64,000 nt of DNA from assembly GCF_039543225.1 (NCBI RefSeq), contig NZ_BAABJI010000002.1:1922001-1986000 (forward strand). Reading direction: 5' to 3'. Below are positions 10,977-19,966 of the stretch, one piece after another. Below the pieces are notes generated by a model. That model saw only the letters and a program-made list of their open reading frames with translations, ran no database searches and was not told the origin of the DNA. This stretch comes from Mucilaginibacter defluvii (GTDB lineage: Bacteria > Bacteroidota > Bacteroidia > Sphingobacteriales > Sphingobacteriaceae). The position numbers and the translations under genes are program-made. How positions within the stretch are numbered: position 1 is the first letter of the stretch; every line of letters begins with the position of its first letter.

Positions 10977-12167
10977 ATGAAAACAATTGATCAGATAAGT
11001 TTTTCGGGCAAAAAAGCCCTTGTTAGGGTTGATTTTAACGTTCCGCTTGACGGCGATTATAAAATTACCGATGATAGCCGTATTACCGCGGCATTGCCCA
11101 CCATCAAAAAAATATTAAATGATGGCGGCGCGGTTATCCTGATGTCGCATCTGGGCAGGCCAAAAGATGGTCCGACTGATAAATATTCCCTAAAACATAT
11201 TGTAGCGCATTTGTCTGACCTGCTGGGCCAGCAAGTTGAGTTTGCTGACGATTGCATTGGCGAACAAGCTACCCAAAAAGCTGCTGAGCTTGAAAAAGGC
11301 GAAGTGCTTTTACTGGAAAACCTGCGCTTTTACAAGGAAGAAGAAAAAGGCGACAAGGATTTTGCCGAAAAACTTTCGAAATTGGGTGATGTATACGTGA
11401 ATGATGCCTTTGGTACGGCTCACCGTGCACACGCTTCAACAGCCGTTATAGCACAGTTTTTCCCTGAGGCTAAATACTTTGGTTACCTGATGGCGGCAGA
11501 GCTTGACAATGCCGAAAAAGTATTGAACAACGCAGCACGCCCTTTCACCGCTATTATGGGTGGTGCCAAGGTGTCTGACAAGATACAGCTGATCGAGTCG
11601 TTACTGGAGAAGGTAGACAACCTGATCATCGGTGGTGGTATGGCATACACTTTTGTTAAGGCGCAAGGCGGCGAAATCGGCACCTCATTATTAGAGGCCG
11701 ATAAGCTTGACCTGGCTAACGAGCTGGTTGAAAAAGCTAAAGCCAAAGGCGTTAACCTGATTTTACCTACCGACTGTATAGTTGCTGATAAATTCGACAA
11801 CAATGCGCAAACAGCGGTATCGCCAAATAACACTATTAAATCTGACTGGATGGGCCTGGATATCGGTCCTGAATCAAGAGAGGCATTTGCCAAGGTGATC
11901 GAAGAATCAAAAACGGTTCTGTGGAACGGCCCGATGGGTGTTTTTGAGATGGAAAGCTTTGATAAAGGCACCAAAGCGGTTGCCGACTCAGTAGTTAAAG
12001 CTACTGAAAACGGTGCTTTCACGCTGATTGGTGGCGGTGACTCAGCCGCGGCTGTAACCAAGTTCGGCCTGTCAAACGAGGTTAGCTACATGTCAACAGG
12101 TGGTGGCGCTTTGCTGGAGTACATGGAAGGCAAAGAGTTACCGGGCGTAAAAGCAATCAATGAGTAA
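10977..12167 (+). CDS. pgk: Phosphoglycerate kinase
   Basis: Pgk (396 residues) transfers phosphate from 1,3-bisphosphoglycerate to ADP in glycolysis. The N-terminal substrate-binding motif RVDFNVPL, the helix SHLGRP, the hinge and the C-terminal nucleotide motif GGGDSAAAV are all visible. I use ATG at 10977, which gives the usual MKTIDQ N-terminus; an upstream TTG at 10971 would add two residues. It lies about 180 nt after the gap-GNAT pair and is followed by a strong terminator. Confidence 0.97.
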   Translation: MKTIDQISFSGKKALVRVDFNVPLDGDYKITDDSRITAALPTIKKILNDGGAVILMSHLGRPKDGPTDKYSLKHIVAHLSDLLGQQVEFADDCIGEQATQKAAELEKGEVLLLENLRFYKEEEKGDKDFAEKLSKLGDVYVNDAFGTAHRAHASTAVIAQFFPEAKYFGYLMAAELDNAEKVLNNAARPFTAIMGGAKVSDKIQLIESLLEKVDNLIIGGGMAYTFVKAQGGEIGTSLLEADKLDLANELVEKAKAKGVNLILPTDCIVADKFDNNAQTAVSPNNTIKSDWMGLDIGPESREAFAKVIEESKTVLWNGPMGVFEMESFDKGTKAVADSVVKATENGAFTLIGGGDSAAAVTKFGLSNEVSYMSTGGGALLEYMEGKELPGVKAINE

Positions 12168-12190
12168 TATCTGCATGTCGAGATAAACGG

Positions 12191-12217
12191 AAGGCGGCCA
12201 TTTGGTCGCCTTTTTTG
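12191..12217 (+). terminator. Terminator after pgk
   Basis: Stem AGGCGGCC / GGTCGCCT (one G-U) with an ATTT loop, followed by a run of six T. Confidence 0.88.
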
Positions 12218-12234
12218 TTTACTTTAGCTCAACA

Positions 12235-12576
12235 ATGAATACCTTATCGATTAATAAAAACATATACCAAAGCATATTAGCTATGCTCTTTGTTATCTGC
12301 TGCTATTATTTATTGATGGAAATAGCACGGTTATCAATAATTGCTTATTATACCTATCGATTCAATTTTAACGTTAGCCATGATAATTTTTATGCGTTTG
12401 CCAAAAGAGTTGGCATGGATAACTTTATCCATATATCGTTAGTTGCTGCGTTTAAAAAACCCGTGGTATTAACTACTTTTTTAACGTTGGGCATTTTCAT
12501 AGTTCATAAAAAAGCTCTCGACTATAAAACAGAGTTTCTATTTGGTCTGCTGTTAGCTTACCTGCTCACTTTTTAG
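12235..12576 (+). CDS. Small hypothetical membrane protein
   Basis: A 113-residue protein with probably three membrane segments (around residues 10-35, 62-85 and 92-112) rich in Leu, Ile, Phe and Tyr. I chose ATG 12235 (MNTLSINKN); an earlier in-frame GTG lies inside the pgk terminator and is unlikely. No family recognised and no clear operon partner. Its short length and AT-rich composition leave some doubt, but the hydrophobic pattern and a clean start after the terminator support a real gene. Confidence 0.55.
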   Translation: MNTLSINKNIYQSILAMLFVICCYYLLMEIARLSIIAYYTYRFNFNVSHDNFYAFAKRVGMDNFIHISLVAAFKKPVVLTTFLTLGIFIVHKKALDYKTEFLFGLLLAYLLTF

Positions 12577-12655
12577 GTGTAGCACGTGTTGCCTTCACTA
12601 TTAATTTCATGTTTTTATGGTTAATTTGGCATACTATTAACTACACCCCTCATAC

Positions 12656-14539
12656 ATGAAAAAACGCTACACCATAGCTTTATGCCTGCTGCTTTTAGCT
12701 TTCGGCATACCGGGCCTACAGGCTCAATCTGTTAATCCTGATGCCGAGTATGTAAAAGCCAACTACCAAAAATTTGAGTACCAGATACCCATGCGCGATG
12801 GGGTTAAACTGTTTACCTCAGTGTATGTGCCTAAGGATAGAACGAAAAAATATCCTTTCATGATGGACCGCACACCTTACAGCGTTGCGCCTTATGGTAC
12901 CGATAAATACAAGGGTAGCCTTGGCCCTTCGCCGCTGTTTTTAAAGGATGGGTACATATTTGTTTACCAGGATGTGCGTGGCCGCTGGATGAGCGAGGGC
13001 ATTTATGAAGAAATGACACCCGAACTTGAAAAGCACAAAACTAAAAAGGATGTTGACGAGGGAACCGACACGTACGACACCATTGACTGGCTGCTGAAAA
13101 ACGTTGCCGGTAATAACGGCAAGGTGGGCGTTTGGGGCATCTCCTACCCCGGCTTTTATACCACAACGGCTTTATTGAGCCGTCACCCGGCATTAGCGGC
13201 CGCATCGCCGCAGGCACCCATTGCTGATCTGTATCGCGATGATGCTTTCCACAACGGCGCGTTTATGCTGGTTGCCAACTTTGGGTTTTACCCCGGTTTT
13301 ACCAACCGCCAGGATGATAAGCCAACCCAGCGCCGCGGCAGCCGGGTTGATTTTGGTACCGAGGATGGTTATAAATTCTTTTTGGAAATGGGTTCGATGC
13401 GTAACAGTAACGTGAAGTATTTTAAAGATACTATCCGCCTGTGGAACGAGATGATGGATCATCCTAACCATGATAAACACTGGCAGGACAGGAATGTATT
13501 AACCCACCTGCACGATATAAAAACGGCCGTGCTGGTTACCGGAGGCTGGTATGATGCGGAGGATCTGTACGGTGGCATCAATACCTATAAAGTGTTAGCT
13601 AAAAACAACCCGAAAACACCGGTGTACTGGGCCATTGGCCCTTGGGTACACGGCGGCTGGGCACGCGGCGCAGGTGATCATTTAGGTGATGTAGAATTCG
13701 GGGGCGAAACCAGCCCCTTTTATCGCGAGAGCATAGAGTTTAAATTCTTTAGCCATTACCTCAAAGGCACCGGCGATTTTAATCTGCCTAAAATAAACGC
13801 CTTTGAAACCGGCGTCAACAAGTGGAACACTTACACTACCTGGCCGCCAAAAGAGGCTGCCGAGAAAAACCTGTACTTTTTACCCAACGGCAAATTATCC
13901 TTCACGGCACCCGCTGCCGGGGAGAGTTTTGACGAGTTCGTGTCAGACTCGAACAAGCCCGTACCATTTATTAACGGCATTAGCACGGATATGAACCGTG
14001 AGTACATGACTGCCGATCAGCGTTTTGCAGCACAACGCCCTGATGTACTGGTTTACCAAACCGATGTATTGGCGGATGATATTACCCTAGCCGGTGATAT
14101 TTGGGCCAACCTAAAAGTATCAACCACAGGTACCGATGCTGACTGGATTGTGAAGGTAATTGATGTTTACCCGGACTCGGCAAGCAGCAACAAGTTCACC
14201 GGAAAAGGTGTGGTAATGTCGGGCTACCAGCAAATGGTGCGCAGCGAGGCTATGCGCGGCAAGTTCCGTAACAGCTTTGAAAAACCTGAACCTTTTAAGC
14301 CCGGAGAGATCACGCCTGTAAACTTTGAGTTGCAGGATGTGCTGCACACCTTTAAAAAGGGGCACCGCATTATGGTACAGGTACAAAGCACCTGGTTCCC
14401 GCTTATTGACAGAAACACGCAGCAGTTTCAGGATATTATGAAAGCTAAGGATAGCGACTTTAAAAAGGCTACACACAAAGTTTATACATCGAAATCAAGC
14501 CCGAGCTTTTTAAAGGTACGGGTGATAGAAAAGAAATAG
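12656..14539 (+). CDS. CocE/NonD family hydrolase (X-Pro dipeptidyl-peptidase-like, S15)
   Basis: A 627-residue secreted alpha/beta hydrolase of the CocE/NonD family. It has a signal peptide (about 1-24, ending LQAQS), then the family N-terminal MRDGVKLFTSVYVP. The nucleophile is Ser163 in GVWGISYPGF; the acidic and His partners probably lie near GGWYDAED and WVHGGW. The C-terminal third is a jelly-roll-like beta domain (ADWIVKVIDVYP, GHRIMVQVQSTWFP). Family members hydrolyse peptide or ester bonds, including glutaryl-7-ACA and X-Pro dipeptides; the real substrate is unknown. Probably periplasmic. Confidence 0.9.
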   Translation: MKKRYTIALCLLLLAFGIPGLQAQSVNPDAEYVKANYQKFEYQIPMRDGVKLFTSVYVPKDRTKKYPFMMDRTPYSVAPYGTDKYKGSLGPSPLFLKDGYIFVYQDVRGRWMSEGIYEEMTPELEKHKTKKDVDEGTDTYDTIDWLLKNVAGNNGKVGVWGISYPGFYTTTALLSRHPALAAASPQAPIADLYRDDAFHNGAFMLVANFGFYPGFTNRQDDKPTQRRGSRVDFGTEDGYKFFLEMGSMRNSNVKYFKDTIRLWNEMMDHPNHDKHWQDRNVLTHLHDIKTAVLVTGGWYDAEDLYGGINTYKVLAKNNPKTPVYWAIGPWVHGGWARGAGDHLGDVEFGGETSPFYRESIEFKFFSHYLKGTGDFNLPKINAFETGVNKWNTYTTWPPKEAAEKNLYFLPNGKLSFTAPAAGESFDEFVSDSNKPVPFINGISTDMNREYMTADQRFAAQRPDVLVYQTDVLADDITLAGDIWANLKVSTTGTDADWIVKVIDVYPDSASSNKFTGKGVVMSGYQQMVRSEAMRGKFRNSFEKPEPFKPGEITPVNFELQDVLHTFKKGHRIMVQVQSTWFPLIDRNTQQFQDIMKAKDSDFKKATHKVYTSKSSPSFLKVRVIEKK

Positions 14540-14548
14540 ATCTTACAG

Positions 14549-14585
14549 CAGGTGGCTTAATATTCAAGCCACCTGTTTGCTTTTA
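14549..14585 (+). terminator. Terminator after CocE/NonD hydrolase
   Basis: Stem CAGGTGGCTT / AAGCCACCTG with a 7-nt loop and a following TTTGCTTTT. It overlaps the last codons of the convergent ABC gene, whose stop lies inside the hairpin. Confidence 0.8.
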
Positions 14586-15555
14586 CATGTAGCTTTTCGC
14601 CTATATGGTGGGTTCCTTTTTTAATGTTATAAGCATGGATAGCCACGCCATCGCGCCCCAGTAAGAGTTCTTCGTAAAAGCCTTTAAACAGTATTTCCTT
14701 TACTATCCAGTCGCGGTGGCTCCAGCTATTGGTCAACGTCAACTCATCGGGGTAAATAACTACGGTTTGTTTTTCTGCGGATATATGGAGCAGCTTTGCT
14801 TCCTCAGCGGTAAGTACGTTGCAATTGCCTAAAAGCTTGGCGGTATACAGGCTACCCGGATGCCGGTATAACTCCTGCGGAGTGCCGGATTCGATAATCT
14901 CGCCATCCTTCATCACCACCAGCACGTCAGCCATCGAGAGTACCTCTGCCGGGTCGTGCGATACCATTACAACGGTGATTCCGGTTTCCTTTACCACCTG
15001 CCTGATGTCGCGCTGCAAACCATCCCGAAAGGAAGTATCTACCTGGTTAAAGGGTTCATCCAGAAATAACACTTCAGGCTGCGTAACCAGCGCGCGGGCT
15101 ATGGCTACACGCTGCTTTTCGCCGCCGCTCAGGTCGGCTATACGCTTACCGGCAAGATGCAGCATATTGAGCTGCTGTAGTACTTTCTCGGTCTTTTCCT
15201 TTTTCGCCTTCAGGTTGGTGCTGGGTAACAGGATGGAAACGTTATCGGCCACCTTGGCAAACAGGTTCAGGTCATCGGTATGCTGAGTTACCATCTTCAT
15301 ACCGTCATGGCCAGGGATCAGCTTTTCCTCCGGGCCCCAAATACGTTCGCGTTTAAAGGTGATCAGCCCCGAATCAGGCGAAATCAAGCCATAAAGCAAT
15401 CGCAGCAAGGTTGTTTTGCCGCTACCGCTCGCGCCTACAATGGCGGTAATGGCATGAGGCTTTATATGCAGGTCCACATTGTTTACACCCGCAGCATGTA
15501 CGCCGGGATAACGCATACTTACGTTTGCGGCCTGCAAAAATGAATTATCAGTCAT
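14557..15555 (-). CDS. ABC transporter ATP-binding protein (orphan)
   Basis: A 332-residue ABC ATPase. Walker A is GASGSGKTT, the signature is LSGGEKQRVAIARAL, Walker B is VLFLDEP, and the H-loop is MVSHD. The C-terminal ~90 residues after KLLGNCNVL resemble the TOBE-like regulatory tail of PotA/FbpC-type importers. I start at ATG 15555 (MTDNSF); the only longer start is TTG 15579, inside a TATATTTG promoter-like element. No permease or binding-protein gene is adjacent, so the partner must be encoded elsewhere. Substrate unknown (polyamine, iron or sulfonate types are all possible). Confidence 0.85.
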   Translation of the reverse strand: MTDNSFLQAANVSMRYPGVHAAGVNNVDLHIKPHAITAIVGASGSGKTTLLRLLYGLISPDSGLITFKRERIWGPEEKLIPGHDGMKMVTQHTDDLNLFAKVADNVSILLPSTNLKAKKEKTEKVLQQLNMLHLAGKRIADLSGGEKQRVAIARALVTQPEVLFLDEPFNQVDTSFRDGLQRDIRQVVKETGITVVMVSHDPAEVLSMADVLVVMKDGEIIESGTPQELYRHPGSLYTAKLLGNCNVLTAEEAKLLHISAEKQTVVIYPDELTLTNSWSHRDWIVKEILFKGFYEELLLGRDGVAIHAYNIKKGTHHIGEKLHVKANRWLEY

Positions 15556-15570
15556 CACCGGCAAATATAC

Positions 15571-15601
15571 ACAAAACAAAAGGCCACCCGAGGGCAGCCT
15601 T
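15571..15601 (-). terminator. Terminator for minus-strand barrel gene
   Basis: On the minus strand AGGCTGCCCT / GGGTGGCCT folds with a small internal loop and is followed by TTTTGTTTTG. It ends the sigma/anti-sigma/barrel transcript before the ABC gene. Confidence 0.6.
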
Positions 15602-15626
15602 GTTATAGCGTATGATAATTGATAGG

Positions 15627-16469
15627 TTAGAAACCAACGGTAGCGCCGAACGAGAAGTTTTTTAAGCCTTTTTGTGCCGGACTATCCTCAAACATATCGT
15701 TAGCATAATACTTGGCAAAGAAACCTATGCCGCCGTAGCCCGCGCGTAAAAAGCCACCGTATCTTACCTTGGCCAGGTTAAAGCCTGCCCTGAAGTGCTG
15801 ATCACCGTTCTCCAGGCTTTTTTGGCGTACGTGGCCATCTATCAGCAAACCGAATATGGGGCCTGCCACAATATGGAAACGATGACCTGCATTATCATTT
15901 TTGCTTCGCCAGTAAAACGATAGCGGTAAGCGCAGGTAGGTTGATGAAAATACATTTTTATCATAGTCAATATCATCAACGCTATACGTTAACTGATCCT
16001 GGAAACGCAGCGGGGTAACGTTTTCACGCAGGCGGAAGCGTGTCCAGTCGAAACCGGCTGAGGCGTATATTTTAAACGAGCTGTTAAAGCGGTAGCCCAA
16101 CTCCAGCAGGTCGAAACCAAAGTTGCTGCTCTTCCATGAGCGGTAGCGCAAAAACTCATTCTCGGGCGACAGGGTAAAGCTGCCGTTATCAACCAACGTA
16201 GCGAAACCGATATCAACCCGTGAAAATGTAGGCGTGAACGACCATCCCGGATGTTTGGACGCTTCTTTGTACACCGTATCGCGGTTTTCAGTACTGAAGC
16301 TGAATTTCAGCTTGCGTTTTTTACGGATCACGGTATCGGTAACCGTACCTTTGGCGGTGGTGGTAGTAGTTATAGTAGTAGTAGTGGTAAATACGCTGTC
16401 GGCATTATTTTGGGCGAACAGGGCCGTAGTAAAGCCGGCGGCTATTAGGGTAAAAATCAGGCGTTTCAT
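15627..16469 (-). CDS. Outer membrane beta-barrel protein, third gene of sigma-factor operon
   Basis: A 280-residue protein with a signal peptide (MKRLIFTLIAAGFTTALFAQ), a Thr-rich stretch at about residues 27-40 encoded by repeated GTA/GTG-type triplets on the plus strand, and then alternating beta strands (GFDLLELGYRFNSSFKIYASAGFDW in part), ending FGATVGF. The pattern fits a porin-like outer-membrane barrel. It lies 31 nt downstream of the anti-sigma-like gene, so the three genes probably form one operon; it may be the surface structure controlled by, or sensed through, the sigma/anti-sigma pair. Specific function unknown. Confidence 0.75.
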   Translation of the reverse strand: MKRLIFTLIAAGFTTALFAQNNADSVFTTTTTITTTTTAKGTVTDTVIRKKRKLKFSFSTENRDTVYKEASKHPGWSFTPTFSRVDIGFATLVDNGSFTLSPENEFLRYRSWKSSNFGFDLLELGYRFNSSFKIYASAGFDWTRFRLRENVTPLRFQDQLTYSVDDIDYDKNVFSSTYLRLPLSFYWRSKNDNAGHRFHIVAGPIFGLLIDGHVRQKSLENGDQHFRAGFNLAKVRYGGFLRAGYGGIGFFAKYYANDMFEDSPAQKGLKNFSFGATVGF

Positions 16470-16500
16470 ATATATTATTGTATAGTTATTTTAGGTTGAT

Positions 16501-17307
16501 CTATTCTTCTTCCGTTTCTATTTTTATAATGCCGAGGTTAATGCCCGTAAGCCTTTGCCCATCGCCGTTATCTTCAAATTCAATTATCTTATCCTTACGT
16601 TTATCAATTTTTGACACGATGGCGTTCAGCAGTCCACCAAAGCCTCTGCGCTTCTTTTTCACCGGCTCATCAGCCTGCGCCTTTCCGGTTTGCGGCAACC
16701 CTGCCGAAGCAATTACAACAGGCTTTGTTTTAAATGGTTCGGGCTCGGCCGAAATACTTTTTTCGCTAAGCGTTATCGTTGCATCAGGCAGCACAGGGGT
16801 ATTAATACTTTTCTGCGGTTCCGGCGTTACCTCGGCAATAAGTACAGGTTTTGATTTAATGCCCGCTATCGGTTTTAAAGGGGTTGCGCGTACCCTGGCT
16901 AACTTAGCCGGGGCGGGTTTTTCCTTTTTACTATCCTCTTTGCTTACTTCCTCAACCGGCGTTGTTACCGGAGGCTCACTCTTATTAATATTTTGAGCTA
17001 TAGCCGGTTGCTCACCCTTAGCCATATTATCAGCCACTTTTTTGGCGGGTTGTACTTTAGTAATACGCTGGGTGTGTTCTTCGGGCTTATCTTCCTGCTG
17101 TATAAATAATATGCCTGCCGTAACAATTACCACTACAGATGCGGCGGCGCTGATGTAAGCCCAAAGCGGTTTATTCTTTTTGTCTCCATCGAGCCCGGCC
17201 ACTATATTGCCCCACACATTGCCGGATGGTTCTACTTCCAAACCATTCAGCTTGTTTCTGAACAGATCGTCGAGTTCGTTATCCTGCATATTCATACCTT
17301 TTTCCAT
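16501..17307 (-). CDS. Anti-sigma-factor-like membrane protein
   Basis: A 268-residue protein with a short cytoplasmic N-terminus (LDDLFRNKLNGLEVEPSGNVW), one transmembrane helix at about 50-72 (WAYISAAASVVVIVTAGILF) and a long Lys/Pro/Glu-rich exterior part. This is the architecture of Bacteroidota anti-sigma factors, and it overlaps the 3' end of the ECF sigma gene, which supports that role; I see no zinc ZAS motif. Start choice: ATG 17307 is used; ATGs at 17295 and 17289 are possible, and TTG 17319 is unlikely. The cognate signal is unknown. Confidence 0.7.
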   Translation of the reverse strand: MEKGMNMQDNELDDLFRNKLNGLEVEPSGNVWGNIVAGLDGDKKNKPLWAYISAAASVVVIVTAGILFIQQEDKPEEHTQRITKVQPAKKVADNMAKGEQPAIAQNINKSEPPVTTPVEEVSKEDSKKEKPAPAKLARVRATPLKPIAGIKSKPVLIAEVTPEPQKSINTPVLPDATITLSEKSISAEPEPFKTKPVVIASAGLPQTGKAQADEPVKKKRRGFGGLLNAIVSKIDKRKDKIIEFEDNGDGQRLTGINLGIIKIETEEE

Positions 17308-17851
17308 CGCTTTTAGCAATTAATTCCTTTAAAATAGTGCGCGCCCTTGATAGCTGCGATTTTGATGCCCCTTCAGTTATACCCACAATTTCGGCTATCT
17401 CCTTGTGGGTATAACCCTCAATAGCGTACAGGTTAAAAACCATACGGTAACCCGGAGCCAGTTGCTGTACCATACCCATCAGGTCCCTCGCGTCAAGGTT
17501 AGCCACGGCTGCGGGGTTAACCGATTGTTCGTGCCCATGCTCGGTGATATCAACCACCTGCATCATTTTGTGATGCTTGCGGTAGTATTCGATAGAACTG
17601 TGCACCATGATGCGCCGTATCCAACCCTCAAATGATCCTTCGCCGCGGTAGTTTACCAGGTTTTTAAATACCTTGATAAAACCATTCTGCAACATATCTT
17701 CGGCTTCCATCCTGTCCACCGCGTAGCGCATACAAACCGCCAGCATTTTTGAAGCATACTGCTTATACAGCATTTCGCACGCTTTACGGTCGCCCGTTTG
17801 GCATCGCTGTATCACATCATCAATTGTAAAGGTTGGCTCCAAAAACATCAT
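17279..17851 (-). CDS. RNA polymerase sigma-70 family (ECF) factor
   Basis: A 190-residue ECF sigma factor with the two expected domains. Region 2 (about residues 20-90) contains DMLQNGFIKVFKNL and the -10-recognition helix GSFEGWIRRIMVHSS; region 4 (about 125-180) contains YTHKEIAEIVGITEGASKSQLSRAR, a helix-turn-helix for the -35 element. Its 3' end overlaps the anti-sigma-like gene, which implies translational coupling. Start is the first of two adjacent ATGs. Together with the next two genes it forms an envelope-signalling unit. Confidence 0.95.
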   Translation of the reverse strand: MMFLEPTFTIDDVIQRCQTGDRKACEMLYKQYASKMLAVCMRYAVDRMEAEDMLQNGFIKVFKNLVNYRGEGSFEGWIRRIMVHSSIEYYRKHHKMMQVVDITEHGHEQSVNPAAVANLDARDLMGMVQQLAPGYRMVFNLYAIEGYTHKEIAEIVGITEGASKSQLSRARTILKELIAKSDGKRYEYAG

Positions 17852-17914
17852 TTAAAGGTAAGATGAATGTTTGCAGGAAATGGTTGCAAGGGGTAAGAAA
17901 AAAAGACAAGAATT

Positions 17915-18448
17915 TTATTTTTTCTCGCGGAAGTACTTATAGATCTTCACGGCAGACATGATGATCATCGAGAAAACGATAATGCCGATTACGCCGAAGA
18001 TCCAGTTCAGCGAGTTTTTGAGTACCACCAAAAACACAATGGCGAACAGAAATATGGTGGCCAGTTCGTTCCAGATGCGTAACTGTGTTGATGTCCATTT
18101 AAAGATGCCTTTGCGCATCTGTTTCATTTTGCTCTGGCAGATGTGGTGGTAAGCGATCAGTCCTATAACAAAGGTGAGCTTAATATGCATCCAGCCCTGA
18201 TGCAGCCAGGCAGGTACCATTACCAGCATACTTATACCGGCCAGCACGGTAAGCACCATAGATGGCACGGCAATAATATACCACAGCTTCCGCTCCATAA
18301 TCTCGAACTGCTCCGACAGGATACGGCGATCCGGCTCGGGTCTTTGCTGCGCCTCAGTATGGTAAATAAACAGGCGCACAATGTAAAACAGCCCCGCCAT
18401 CCAGCAGACTACAAATATGATGTGTATGGCTTTAATGTATTCGTACAT
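17915..18448 (-). CDS. hemJ: Protoporphyrinogen oxidase HemJ
   Basis: A 177-residue membrane protein matching HemJ (UPF0093), the oxygen-independent-type protoporphyrinogen IX oxidase of many bacteria. Four or more helices are visible. Family signatures are present: the N-terminal IKAIHIIFVVCWMAGLFY with conserved His9, RLFIYHTEA, the WMHIKLTF block and a later RIWNELATI. The assignment is strengthened by the neighbourhood: hemE, hemL, hemB, hemCD and hemA lie upstream on the same strand. The gene converts protoporphyrinogen to protoporphyrin, the step before iron insertion. Confidence 0.92.
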   Translation of the reverse strand: MYEYIKAIHIIFVVCWMAGLFYIVRLFIYHTEAQQRPEPDRRILSEQFEIMERKLWYIIAVPSMVLTVLAGISMLVMVPAWLHQGWMHIKLTFVIGLIAYHHICQSKMKQMRKGIFKWTSTQLRIWNELATIFLFAIVFLVVLKNSLNWIFGVIGIIVFSMIIMSAVKIYKYFREKK

Positions 18449-18486
18449 GTCTTCCCGGTTAAACAGCTTAATTACCTGTCCTAAAT

Positions 18487-18660
18487 TTCTTTTGAGCGAT
18501 CAAAAGAACAAAACTTAGCGTCAGCGGTATCATGAGTGCCACTAAAAACAAACAACACAACGAATAAATCGCCGGCTTTTTAATTTTCTATTAGCGGTAG
18601 TGCTTCAACCTGCTACCCGAAAATTAAGAGGCCGGAGGATTGGGTTATGAGAGGTTTTTA
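18487..18660. repeat. Dispersed composite repeat, copy 1 (TTCTTTTG hairpin + CGCCGGC...GGCCGGAGG unit)
   Basis: TTCTTTTG-AGCGAT-CAAAAGAA forms a hairpin at 18487-18508, followed about 60 nt later by TCGCCGGC, TTTAATTTTCTAT, CCGAAAATTAAGAGGCCGG and AGGATT. The same words occur in the same order at 62171-62296. The inverted ATTTTC / GAAAAT segments flank a central loop. It fills the hemJ-hemE gap and carries no gene. Confidence 0.65.
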
Positions 18661-18730
18661 CTTTTATTTTCTTAACTACTTATCAATTCAACACCACAAG
18701 TCATTGCCGCGTGATAACGTTACTTGTTAT

Positions 18731-18810
18731 TGTCATGCTGAGCTTGTCGAAGCACTCACCGCCTGGCTAATTCCCCCGCGCTCGTACGCTTCGACAAGCT
18801 CAGGGTGACA
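18731..18810. repeat. Inverted repeat TGTCATGCTGAGCTTGTCGAAG
   Basis: An 80-nt element with outer arms TGTCATGCTGAGCTTGTCGA and TCGACAAGCTCAGGGTGACA, almost perfectly inverted. This sequence is a widespread intergenic palindrome in Bacteroidota. A degenerate copy lies at 23576-23652. No gene in the 18449-18865 gap. Confidence 0.8.
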
Positions 18811-18865
18811 AGCCACCACTGTTTATTATTATCTGTACATTCCCCTTCAGGGGGTTAGGGGGTCT

Positions 18866-19891
18866 CTAATAGCGAAACTCCTTTATCACCTCAACCGCAT
18901 ACTTCACGTTATCAAACGGAATATCGGGCATAATACCATGGCCGAGGTTGAATATAAAACCATCTTCGCCGCGCATACGCTCGAAGAGGCGGTGTATCCG
19001 TTCCTTGATCACTTTTTTATCAGCATATAAAATATGCGGGTCAAGATTACCTTGTACAGCGATGCCTTGCGGTAAACGTTGTTTTATATCCTTCAGGTCA
19101 ACATTCCAGTCGATAGAGATCACGTCTGGCTTAGCTTCAGACATCAACGGCGCGAAAACCGAACTACCTTTGCAGAACGATATTACCGGGATATCCTTAC
19201 GGTTCAATTTGCTAATGATCTCGGTGATGTAGCGGTGCGAAAATTCGGTATAATCATCCCATGATAGCGCCTGCGCCCAACTGTCAAATATCTGCACGGC
19301 GTTTACACCGGCAGCGATTTGCAGGTTAAGATAATCGGCGGTTACGGTAGCAATTTTTGCTAACAGGCGATGAGCCAGCTCCGGCTGGTTGTGGATTAAC
19401 AGTTTGGTCAGCTTAAAATCTTTTGACGATCCGCCCTCAACCAAATAACTCATTACCGTGAACGGCGCACCAGCAAAACCGATCAGCGGTATTTTACCAT
19501 CTAAACGCTGCTGTATCACCTTAATGGCATCGGCAACGTATTGCAGACGGTGGTTAACATCAGTCTCCAATGCGTCAATATCGGCAGCGGTACGTACCGG
19601 GTTTGCAAACTTTGGGCCTACGCCCTGGGTAAAGCTCAAATCGCCACCCATAGCTTCGCCGGTTACCAGTATATCCGAGAACAGAATAGCGGCATCAATA
19701 CCCAACAGATCAACCGGCAACATGGTAACATCAGCGGCGATCTCCGGCGTTTTGCACATCTCTAAAAACGAGTATTTATTCTTTATGTCCCAATACTCTT
19801 TCATAAAGCGGCCTGCCTGGCGCATCATCCATACGGGTGGGCGCTCTGTTTTTTCGGAAAAAGCTGCCTTTATAAATAACGAATCTTTCAT
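18866..19891 (-). CDS. hemE: Uroporphyrinogen decarboxylase
   Basis: HemE (341 residues, normal length) removes four carboxylates from uroporphyrinogen III to give coproporphyrinogen III. The N-terminal signature PVWMMRQAGRFMKEYW contains the substrate-binding Arg residues; further motifs are LFSDILV, GFAGAPFTVMSYL and NLGHGI near the C-terminus. Cytoplasmic. It belongs to the minus-strand haem cluster but is separated from hemL by a TPR protein and a two-component system. Confidence 0.97.
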   Translation of the reverse strand: MKDSLFIKAAFSEKTERPPVWMMRQAGRFMKEYWDIKNKYSFLEMCKTPEIAADVTMLPVDLLGIDAAILFSDILVTGEAMGGDLSFTQGVGPKFANPVRTAADIDALETDVNHRLQYVADAIKVIQQRLDGKIPLIGFAGAPFTVMSYLVEGGSSKDFKLTKLLIHNQPELAHRLLAKIATVTADYLNLQIAAGVNAVQIFDSWAQALSWDDYTEFSHRYITEIISKLNRKDIPVISFCKGSSVFAPLMSEAKPDVISIDWNVDLKDIKQRLPQGIAVQGNLDPHILYADKKVIKERIHRLFERMRGEDGFIFNLGHGIMPDIPFDNVKYAVEVIKEFRY

Positions 19892-19905
19892 AAACCTCTT
19901 AAAAC

Positions 19906-19937
19906 CCCTCCTAAATCCTCTCCAAAGGAGAGGACTT
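19906..19937. repeat. CCTCTCC hairpin between hemE and TPR gene
   Basis: CCTCCTAAATCCTCTCC-AAAG-GAGAGGA with a following T-run on the plus strand; related to the CCTCC-rich block just before the barrel gene at 62.4 kb. It could act as a weak terminator on the minus strand or as a dispersed repeat. Confidence 0.45.
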
Positions 19938-19966
19938 TTTTCCTGTCATCTTAATAATGGCAGGTA

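Noticed and set aside
12202..12234. Upstream GTG start for the small membrane protein
   Set aside because: It lies inside the pgk terminator hairpin; ATG 12235 is preferred.
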